DNA from: Pseudoduganella lurida
Lineage (GTDB): Bacteria > Pseudomonadota > Gammaproteobacteria > Burkholderiales > Burkholderiaceae_D
Length of the DNA stretch: 64,000 bases
Assembly (NCBI RefSeq): GCF_007830455.1
Contig: NZ_VLLB01000002.1
Coordinates: 1-64,000, forward strand
Direction: 5' to 3'
Shown here one piece after another: positions 53,751 to 64,000 of the stretch. The first letter of the stretch is position 1, and each line of letters starts with the position of its first letter. A model generated the notes under the pieces. It was not told where the DNA came from. It did not search any database and saw only the letters and a program-made list of their open reading frames with translations. A program made the translations under genes and the position numbers.

Positions 53751-54599
53751 TCACTGCCGCACGATGACGGCCTCCAGGTATTCGGCCGGCGCCACGAGCG
53801 CGGCCCGCCCCGATGCATTCATGCTGTCGGCCAGCACCACCATCTCGCGGTACAGCGCCGCCCTGCGCTCGTCGTCCAGCGCCCCGAACGCCTTCAGTAC
53901 CGGCCCGTAGAAGTCGCGGAACACCTGCACCATGTGGTCGGCCGACGCATAGCGGAAGTTGAACTGGCGGCGCGTGCAGCGGATCTCGCAGCCATCGCCG
54001 AACAGGTCGCGCAGGTGTGCCTCGTCGCCCCACAGCGCGGGTGACGACAGCCCGGCCGGCGGCGGCACGTAGCTGCCCACCAGGCGGAACATCTGGCCGA
54101 TGAAGCCGCGCGGCGTCCAGCTGGCCAGGGCGATGCGGCCACCCGGCTTCGTCACGCGCAGCATCTCGGCCGCGCACCGGCGCTGGTCAGGCGCGAACAT
54201 GGCGCCGAAGGTGGACAGCGTGCAGTCGAACAGCGCATCCGGGAACGGCAGCGCTTCGGCGTCGGCGACCTGGAACGTCACGTCCAGGCCCTCCGCCTCG
54301 GCGCGGCGGCGGCCCTTGTCCAGCAGCGCCGGCACGTAGTCGGTGGAGGTGACATGGGCAAAGCGGCGCGCCGCGGCCAGCGTGGCGTTGCCGTTGCCGG
54401 CGGCCACATCGAGCACCCGTTCGCCGGCGCACACGTCCGCGGCTTCCGCCAGCTGCTCGCCGACGATCTGCAGCGTCACGCCGACGATGGCGAAATCGCC
54501 GCTGGCCCATGTCGCCTGCTGGCGCGCCTTGATGGCGGCATGGTCGGGCGGCGGCGCGGTGGCAGCGGTGGAACGGGTCGCTTCGGCGGTCTGCGTCAT
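53751..54599 (-). CDS. SAM-dependent class I methyltransferase (UbiE-like)
   Basis: This 282-residue protein has a Rossmann-type methyltransferase domain (about 45-160). Motif I is VLDVAAGNGNATLAAA, and later segments include VADAEALPFPDALFDCTLSTFG and the MLRVTKPGGRIALASW post-motif. The fold resembles UbiE or small-molecule methyltransferases. The ATG at 54599 follows AAGGAG. It is divergent from an AraC gene, which may control it, and a DHA2 exporter follows, so the trio may modify and expel a compound. Confidence 0.85.
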   Translation of the reverse strand: MTQTAEATRSTAATAPPPDHAAIKARQQATWASGDFAIVGVTLQIVGEQLAEAADVCAGERVLDVAAGNGNATLAAARRFAHVTSTDYVPALLDKGRRRAEAEGLDVTFQVADAEALPFPDALFDCTLSTFGAMFAPDQRRCAAEMLRVTKPGGRIALASWTPRGFIGQMFRLVGSYVPPPAGLSSPALWGDEAHLRDLFGDGCEIRCTRRQFNFRYASADHMVQVFRDFYGPVLKAFGALDDERRAALYREMVVLADSMNASGRAALVAPAEYLEAVIVRQ

Positions 54600-54739
54600 G
54601 ATGGGCTCCTTCGGTGGATTGGCGTGATGGATGGTGCCGCGCGGCGTCCCATTATTGCCCCGGCCCGCCGCTTGACGCTTGCTCCCGCGTCGTTCATGCT
54701 TGGCCGATCGTCCGGCATTGAAGCGGGAGGAATCCGGCC

Positions 54740-55783
54740 ATGGCGACCGACACGCTGTCCGACGTGCTGCGCACCGTCCGCCTGCGCGGCGCCGCGTTCT
54801 ATGCGGTGCGCGCCGGCGCCGACTGGGCCGTGGCAGCCCCGCCGGCCGTCGAGATCGCCGAAGCGGTCCTGCCCGGTGCCGGCCACGTGATGGCCTACCA
54901 CGTGCTGATCGACGGCGCCGCCTGGGCCGGCCTGCCGGGCGGGCCGTTGGCGCGGCTGGCACCCGGCGACGTGGTGCTGTTCCCGCAGGGCGATGCCCAC
55001 CTGCTGTGCAGCGCGCCCGGCGTGCCGCCGCTGCGCTTCTCGCCCGAATGGGTGCGCGCCACGCAGCAGTTGGCCACGCCGTTCGCCGTCGCGCCGGGCG
55101 TTGGTGGCGCGTTCGCATGGGGGGCGTCCGCCCGTCCCGACGAGCATCCTCCCGATTCGACCGATGGCGGCAGCAGCGTGGCGTGCGGCTTCCTCGGCTG
55201 CGACCACGGCCCCTTCAATCCGCTGCTCGATGCCCTGCCCCGCATGCTGCATGTGCCGGCCGAGGGCGACGGCGCCTGGCTGCGCCAGCTGATGCGCCAG
55301 GCGATCGAGGCGTCGGCAGGTGCCGGCCCGGGCGCCTGCGCGCTGGCCGAGCGCATGGGCGAGACCATGTTCATCGATACGGTGCGGCGCCACGCGGCCC
55401 GCCTGCCGGACGGCGCCACCGGCTGGCTGGCCGGCCTGCGCGACCGGCAGATCGCCCGCGCGCTGGCGCTGATCCACGCCGAACCGCAGCGGCCGTGGAC
55501 GGTCGACGCGCTGGCGCGCGCGGCGGCCCTGTCCCGCTCGGCCTTCTGCGAGCGCTTCGCCCGGCTGGTCGGCGCGGCCCCGGCGCGCTACCTGGCACGC
55601 TGGCGCATGGCGCGCGCCGGCGCACTGCTGCGGCAGAGCCGCGCCCCCGTCGCCGCCATCGCGCTGGCAGTGGGCTACGAATCGGAGGCCGCCTTCACCC
55701 GCGCGTTTGCCCGCGTGGCCGGCATGCCGCCGTCGCGCTGGCGCGGTGCCGCCGATGTCTCCGCCACCGCCCCGATACGCTAG
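54740..55783 (+). CDS. AraC-family regulator with N-terminal cupin
   Basis: This 347-residue protein has an N-terminal cupin-like domain (about 10-170, of the cupin-6 type) with HVLIDGAAW and the acidic/His-rich cores. Its C-terminal AraC double HTH is visible as WTVDALARAAALSRSAFCERFARLVG and YESEAAFTRAFARVAG. This kind often controls a divergent exporter or detoxification gene, here the methyltransferase and DHA2 pair. The ATG at 54740 is preferred. Confidence 0.87.
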   Translation: MATDTLSDVLRTVRLRGAAFYAVRAGADWAVAAPPAVEIAEAVLPGAGHVMAYHVLIDGAAWAGLPGGPLARLAPGDVVLFPQGDAHLLCSAPGVPPLRFSPEWVRATQQLATPFAVAPGVGGAFAWGASARPDEHPPDSTDGGSSVACGFLGCDHGPFNPLLDALPRMLHVPAEGDGAWLRQLMRQAIEASAGAGPGACALAERMGETMFIDTVRRHAARLPDGATGWLAGLRDRQIARALALIHAEPQRPWTVDALARAAALSRSAFCERFARLVGAAPARYLARWRMARAGALLRQSRAPVAAIALAVGYESEAAFTRAFARVAGMPPSRWRGAADVSATAPIR

Positions 55784-55816
55784 AATCGTGCTCTTTGAAC
55801 ACGATCGGCGGGGACC

Positions 55817-57229
55817 ATGGCAGCACAGGAACACCAGGAGCACCACCAGGACGACAAGGCGCACCGCCATGCGCACAACGACCTGAAACGGGGGCTGAAG
55901 AGCCGCCACATCCAGCTGATCGCGCTGGGCGGCGCGATCGGCACCGGCCTGTTCCTCGGCATCGCGCAGACCATCCAGATGGCCGGGCCGTCGGTGCTGC
56001 TGGGCTATGCCATCGCCGGCATCATCGCCTTCCTGATCATGCGCCAGCTGGGCGAGATGTGCGTCGACGAGCCGGTGGCCGGCTCGTTCAGCCACTTCGC
56101 CGACAGGTACTGCGGCAGCCTGGCCGGCTTCCTGTCGGGCTGGAACTACTGGGTGCTGTACGTGCTGGTCAGCATGGCGGAACTGTCCGCCGTCGGCATC
56201 TACGTGCAGTTCTGGTGGCCGGACATGCCGACGTGGGTGTCCGCGCTGGCCTTCTTCGTCATCATCAATGCGATCAGCCTGAGCAACGTGAAGGCGTTCG
56301 GCGAGATGGAGTTCTGGTTCGCCATCGTCAAGGTGCTGGCGATCGTGGGCATGATCGGCTTCGGCCTGTGGCTGCTGGTCTCCGGCGGCGCCGGGCCGGA
56401 AGCGACGGTCGCCAACCTGTGGCAGCACGGCGGCTTCTTCCCGAACGGCGTGGCCGGCCTGGTGATGGCGATTCCCGTGCTGATGTTCTCGTTCGGCGGC
56501 CTGGAACTGGTGGGCATCACGGCCGCCGAGGCGGACGATCCGTCGCGCACCATCCCGAAGGCGACCAACCAGGCGATCTACCGCATCCTGATCTTCTACA
56601 TCGGCGCGCTGGCCGTGCTGCTGTCGCTGTACCCGTGGCAGAAGGTGGTCACCGGCGGCAGCCCGTTCGTGCTGATCTTCCAGGCCCTCAATGCCAACTG
56701 GGTGGCCGCCGCGCTGAACGTGGTCGTGCTGACGGCGGCGCTGTCGGTCTACAACAGCTGCGTCTACTGCAACAGCCGCATGCTGTTCGGCCTGGCGCGC
56801 CAGGGCAATGCGCCGCGCGCGCTGCTGAAGGTGAACCGGCGCGGCGTGCCACTGGCGGCGCTGGGCGTCTCGGCGCTCGCCACGCTGGTCTGCGTGTGCG
56901 TCAACTACGTGATGCCGGGCCAGGCGTTCGGCTTCCTGATGGGCCTGGTCGTGTCGGCACTGCTCATCAACTGGGCGCTGATCAGCTGGATCCACCTGCG
57001 CTTCCGCGCCGCCAAGCGCGCCGCCGGCCAGGCCACCGGTTTCCCCAGCCCGTTGGCGCCGCTGACCAACTGGGTGTGCCTGGCATTCCTGGCGGCCGTG
57101 CTGGTGGTGATGTTCATGACCCCGGCGCTGCGGCTGTCGGTGTACCTGATTCCCGTGTGGCTGCTGGCGCTATGCGTGGGATACTGGGTGAAGAACCGCG
57201 GAGCGGCCGCAGTGAAGGCGGCTGTTTGA
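55817..57229 (+). CDS. Amino-acid permease of the AAT family (AroP/PheP-like)
   Basis: This 470-residue permease has about 12 transmembrane segments. The entry motif is LKSRHIQLIALGGAIGTGLFLG, typical of AAT-family transporters of aromatic or small neutral amino acids. The N-terminal 25 residues are unusually His-rich (HQEHHQDDKAHRHAH). It follows the AraC gene by 33 bp on the same strand and may be co-transcribed. The substrate cannot be fixed. Confidence 0.87.
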   Translation: MAAQEHQEHHQDDKAHRHAHNDLKRGLKSRHIQLIALGGAIGTGLFLGIAQTIQMAGPSVLLGYAIAGIIAFLIMRQLGEMCVDEPVAGSFSHFADRYCGSLAGFLSGWNYWVLYVLVSMAELSAVGIYVQFWWPDMPTWVSALAFFVIINAISLSNVKAFGEMEFWFAIVKVLAIVGMIGFGLWLLVSGGAGPEATVANLWQHGGFFPNGVAGLVMAIPVLMFSFGGLELVGITAAEADDPSRTIPKATNQAIYRILIFYIGALAVLLSLYPWQKVVTGGSPFVLIFQALNANWVAAALNVVVLTAALSVYNSCVYCNSRMLFGLARQGNAPRALLKVNRRGVPLAALGVSALATLVCVCVNYVMPGQAFGFLMGLVVSALLINWALISWIHLRFRAAKRAAGQATGFPSPLAPLTNWVCLAFLAAVLVVMFMTPALRLSVYLIPVWLLALCVGYWVKNRGAAAVKAAV

Positions 57230-57391
57230 TGTAAGCGATGGCGGCAGAGTGGCGGGGGCTCACCCACGGCGCCTGCCGCGCAGGTGAGTGTCGACGGCAT
57301 CGCGGGTCTGGCTGCAGTAGCTTGCGAGCGCTCCCGTGATGCCGGCAAACTGCTGGGGTCAGACCCGCGATCGCTGCAACGGCAAGCGCGA

Positions 57392-57465
57392 GCGCTATCG
57401 GCGCTGTGGGTCAGACCCCGTGACGCTTGCGCTATCGGAGCTGTGGGCCAGATCCCGTGACGCTG
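57392..57465. repeat. Two 37-bp direct repeats
   Basis: Copies at 57392-57428 and 57429-57465 are identical at 33 of 37 positions and adjoin exactly. Each contains GGGTCAGACCC or a one-step variant, a short palindrome. A degenerate third copy lies upstream (about 57350-57390). The second copy runs into the 3' end of the response-regulator gene and supplies its TAG. Confidence 0.8.
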
Positions 57466-58420
57466 GCGTTCTCTGCGACATCGGGCGCCGCTTCCGATTC
57501 CCCGGTCCCCGGTGCCGGTGCCAGCACGCTGCGGTTCCGTCCGGCGCGCTTGGCCTGGTACAGCGCCATGTCGGCCGCATGCAGCATGGCTTCGGGCGTG
57601 TCCTGCTCGCCCGGCAGCAGCGCGCACAGGCCGATGCTGGCGGTGACGTGCGGCGCGGCCGTGGCGGTCGGATGCGGGATGTCCAGCGCCACGATGCGCG
57701 AGCACAGCCACCGGCCATAGCGCTCCAGCGAGCCGGCGTCCGTGTTCGGCAGCAGGATCACGAATTCCTCGCCGCCGTAGCGGGCCGCCATCTCGCCGGG
57801 CCGGCGCGAACCGTCGCGCAGCGCCTCGGCCACCTGGCGCAGGCAGCTGTCGCCCTGCTGGTGGCCGAAGCGGTCGTTGAAGCGCTTGAAGTCGTCCACG
57901 TCGATCAGCGCCAGGCCGAGCGGCAGCTGATGGCGGCGGTGGCGGGCGAATTCGACGGCCAGCTGGCGGTCGAAGTAGCGGCGGTTGTACAGCCCCGTCA
58001 TGCCGTCCTGGTTGGCCAGGCCATCGAACGTTGCCAGCGCGGCCTGCAGGCGCAGGTGCGTGCGCACGCGCGCCTGCACGACGGCCGAGTTGAGCGGCTT
58101 CGGAATGAAGTCCACGGCGCCCGCGTCGAGGCAGGCGATCTCCGCTTCCGGCGTGGATTTCGCGGTGACGAAGATGATCGCGCTGCTGCGCAGGTCCGAA
58201 TCGCGGCGGATCATGTCGCACACCGCGAAGCCGTCCATGCCGTGCATTTCCACATCGAGCAGGATCAGCTGCGGGCGCTGCTGCCGCGCCAGTTCCACGC
58301 CGGCCGCCCCGCTGGTGGCGAACAAGACGCGCCCCTGGTCGCGCACCATCGCGGACAGCAGCCGGATCGTGTCCGCATTGTCGTCGATGATCAGGATGGT
58401 ACTGTCGGCCGGATTCGGGA

Positions 58421-58424
<4 letters not shown>
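57432..58424 (-). CDS. Response-regulator diguanylate cyclase (REC-GGDEF)
   Basis: This 330-residue protein has an N-terminal receiver domain (Asp57 in LILLDVEM) and a C-terminal GGDEF domain with an intact RYGGEEF. This layout fits PleD- or WspR-like enzymes that make c-di-GMP when phosphorylated. The GTG at 58424 overlaps the stop of the hybrid kinase (GTGA), so it is probably the kinase's output. The last about ten residues are encoded by the second 37-bp repeat unit, which suggests that the repeat inserted into or created the 3' end of the gene. Confidence 0.9.
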
Positions 58425-62554
<4,130 letters not shown>

Positions 62555-62757
62555 TGCGCACCTGCGTTGCATCGGGATGGGTGCGGGGTTCTGTGAACCG
62601 CCGCCGGCGAGACGGACATCGGCATTTCCTGACCAGACTGGAGTAGTGCAGGAACCGGGGGCGGGGGTTCGCAAGGAAGAACGTGGCGGACGCGGGTAAG
62701 CAGCATCGGCGACCGCCAGTTTACCTCAGGAACTGAAACAAATTGCGGCTGGCGCGT

Positions 62758-62785
62758 CGTGACGTTGCTGTGCTGCAACGTCACG
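62758..62785 (-). terminator. Hairpin downstream of the small HTH-like gene
   Basis: An 11-bp perfect stem (CGTGACGTTGC and its complement) with a 6-base loop lies just past the stop of the minus-strand gene at 62796. A T-rich stretch is only partly present, so termination is probable rather than sure. Confidence 0.5.
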
Positions 62786-62795
62786 AACCAGAAAG

Positions 62796-63104
62796 TCATG
62801 CCGCGTGCAGGCTCATGTCCGGCAGGTCGTTCTGCGAGAACGCCACGCGGAACTTGCCGCGGCGGTCGCCCATCAGCAGGCGCAGGTCGCCGATGGTGAT
62901 GTCCGAGACTTCATGCATGCGGATCAGCAGCGAGGCGCCGATGGCCAGGCGGTAGTGGCGGATCTTGCTGATCACGGGGGGCGCCACTTCCAGCAGGCGC
63001 GCCAGCGCGGCATCGTTCTTCAGGTCGAGACGGTCGATCAGGTGGTCCAGCAGGCGGTTCGGATCGTAGTTCAGCAGGCCATCGTGGGAATGTAGGGTCG
63101 TCAT
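62796..63104 (-). CDS. Small HTH-like protein of unknown function
   Basis: This 102-residue protein resembles a lambda-repressor-like helix-turn-helix: LLDHLIDRLDLKNDAALARLLEVAPPVISKIRHYRLAIG (residues about 20-60) has the spacing of helices 2 and 3. The remaining residues are acidic and hydrophobic. No family can be named with certainty. The ATG at 63104 follows GGAG. It lies between a hybrid kinase and a spore-coat-like gene, without overlap, so its target is unknown. Confidence 0.65.
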   Translation of the reverse strand: MTTLHSHDGLLNYDPNRLLDHLIDRLDLKNDAALARLLEVAPPVISKIRHYRLAIGASLLIRMHEVSDITIGDLRLLMGDRRGKFRVAFSQNDLPDMSLHAA

Positions 63105-63570
63105 GGTGTTCTCCAAGGGAAATGCAGTTCACGGAAAAACCGGGCGAGCGCGAGGGACCCAGGGGGTGCGTCGATATCGGAACCGGTGGAAGTGAGATGC
63201 GCCAGGAGTGGCGTCCCCGCGGAGGTGCGGAAGGGAACTCTGTCCGCGCGGCAGGATGTTGGGGGCGGCGGACAATGCATATGTTGCCTCATAAATTCTT
63301 TATAGGCAATAGGTTGCTTCAAGGATTTTTTATCTTCGTGGTACGCAGTGTTGTTTTCAAGCTGTTGCCGGATCGGGACTGAACGCACCGTGTGTCGCGC
63401 GCCAGACGCCTTCACCCGAAACACAAATAGAAGTTGATTGTTGGCAATATTCGTGTATAGTACGAAATCTCGCGCCACCTTCGGCGGTGCGACAGTATGC
63501 TGTCAGCACCCCGCCACCCAATCCCGTGGCGGACCGCCCATGCAGTCACACCAAAACAACGTGTAACGAT
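63105..63570. other. 466-bp gap before the small secreted protein gene
   Basis: No supported gene is present. The sequence is AT-richer at 63280-63360 and contains a sigma-70-like promoter (63434-63461). The remainder is not explained. Confidence 0.55.
63434..63461 (+). promoter_or_regulatory. Sigma-70-like promoter
   Basis: TTGATT (63434-63439) and TATAGT (63456-63461) are separated by 16 bp. The promoter is about 110 bp upstream of the ATG at 63571. It fits the consensus at most positions. Confidence 0.55.
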
Positions 63571-63825
63571 ATGAAGAAAATCGCTTTCCTGATCCTGGCC
63601 TGTGCCCCCCTGCTCTGCAATGCGGCCGGCAAGTCCGCCAGCGCAACGATGCAGGTGAGCTTCACCGTTACCGAAGCCTGCACCGTGCAGAGCGCCGGCA
63701 AGGGTGCCCAGGTCGAGTGCACCGCCAATACGCCGTTCCAGCTGCAGGCCAGGCCGGCAGCCGCCGCCACCAACCTCTCCACGAACATCAGCGCCGAAGG
63801 CGAACCGACCGTCGTCTACTTCTGA
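63571..63825 (+). CDS. Short secreted spore-coat-U-like protein
   Basis: This 84-residue protein has a signal peptide (residues 1-19, CNAAG), followed by ATMQVSFTVTEACTV, resembling the N-terminal strand of spore coat U (SCPU) proteins of the Csu-type pilus group. It lacks the length of a full SCPU domain, so it may be a shortened or diverged relative. Its own terminator follows, and the gene on the other strand beyond it also ends with SCPU-like sequence. The start follows only a weak ribosome-binding site. Confidence 0.6.
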   Translation: MKKIAFLILACAPLLCNAAGKSASATMQVSFTVTEACTVQSAGKGAQVECTANTPFQLQARPAAAATNLSTNISAEGEPTVVYF

Positions 63826-63860
63826 TTTCACCAGCAGTCGCGGCACCAACAACCGCCTGC

Positions 63861-63904
63861 AAAAAAAGCCCGCCCACCGGTCATGCCGGTCGGCGGGCTT
63901 TTTT
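63861..63904. terminator. Strong bidirectional terminator
   Basis: A long GC-rich stem is flanked by an A run on the left and a T run on the right. It lies between the convergent spore-coat-like genes, at the end of both. Confidence 0.9.
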
Positions 63905-63953
63905 GCGCCGGTGCGGCCGCCGGGACTGGCGGCCACCGCTGCCGGCGGCGGTC

Positions 63954-64000
63954 CTAGAAATAGATCGTGGCCGTGACCGTGTCCTTGTAGCTGCCCGGCG
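63954..64000 (-). CDS. 3' end of a spore-coat-U-type gene (partial)
   Basis: On the minus strand the reading frame ends in TAG at 63954-63956 and encodes the C-terminus PGSYKDTVTATIYF. The pattern GxYxDTVTxTI followed by an aromatic end is typical of SCPU-domain proteins, which form Csu-type archaic chaperone-usher pili. Most of the gene lies right of the window. A usher and chaperone would be expected nearby. Confidence 0.55.
   Translation of the reverse strand, partial: PGSYKDTVTATIYF

Noticed and set aside
63122..63570. Short open frames in the gap before the small secreted gene
   Set aside because: They lie in AT-rich, promoter-like sequence, lack ribosome-binding sites and have no family resemblance.

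Overview
The window is about 64 kb of high-GC chromosome from a beta-proteobacterium, most likely of the Oxalobacteraceae (Massilia, Pseudoduganella or Duganella type). This is inferred from the gene set: a paired TonB receptor and beta-propeller phytase, a PEP-CTERM protein with a long tail after the sorting motif, a caa3-like oxidase with fused subunits I and III, cyoABCD, a RegB/RegA-type redox system, a class I PHA synthase, a spore coat U-type protein, and many c-di-GMP enzymes. No rRNA, tRNA, CRISPR array, transposase or phage gene was found. Gene starts were chosen by ribosome-binding sites, overlaps and signal peptides, so some may be off.

Layout. 1-225 is the Gly/Ser-repeat tail of a truncated gene. 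226-1124 has no convincing gene, but holds a nested imperfect inverted repeat (about 366-893) and ten consecutive 11-bp units (999-1108). 1125-3040 is a GGDEF protein with a degenerate active site, overlapping an AraC regulator. 3261-7637 is a TonB receptor and phytase operon behind a good PhoB-box candidate. 7707-12684 holds a purine permease, a GH2 enzyme and a glycosyltransferase. 12769-18131 holds a thioredoxin-reductase-like flavoprotein overlapping a Thr/Gly-rich secreted protein, an HSL-type esterase, topoisomerase IB and a DUF481 protein.

18277-23498 is a respiratory block: a lipoprotein cytochrome c, CoxB with cytochrome c, CoxA fused to CoxC and a small membrane protein, divergent from a diheme cytochrome c. 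23619-25436 is msbA. 25822-28381 is a PEP-CTERM protein followed by a PA-domain metalloprotease-like secreted protein. 28596-31239 is a Usp and PhaC pair. 31930-38806 is an amino-sugar (aga-like) operon with its DeoR-type regulator and two operator-like sites.

38925-51423 holds a GAF-GGDEF-EAL protein, the operon cyoABCD-SURF1-regB-regA, an MFS symporter and a PAS-GGDEF-EAL protein. 51658-57229 holds a hemerythrin, a DHA2 exporter, a methyltransferase, an AraC regulator and an amino-acid permease. 57392-62554 is a large hybrid histidine kinase overlapping a response-regulator diguanylate cyclase whose last codons lie in a 37-bp tandem repeat. 62796-64000 holds a small HTH-like protein and two convergent spore-coat-U-like genes, the last one cut by the window edge.

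Themes. Redox control and respiration are physically joined: a quinol oxidase is co-transcribed with a kinase that keeps the quinone-binding and redox-cysteine motifs. Phosphate scavenging looks PhoB-controlled. Four c-di-GMP proteins occur, one or two of them probably catalytically degenerate in the GGDEF domain. Many intergenic gaps carry short tandem repeats (11, 13, 14 or 37 bp) or GGTGCC-type palindromes.
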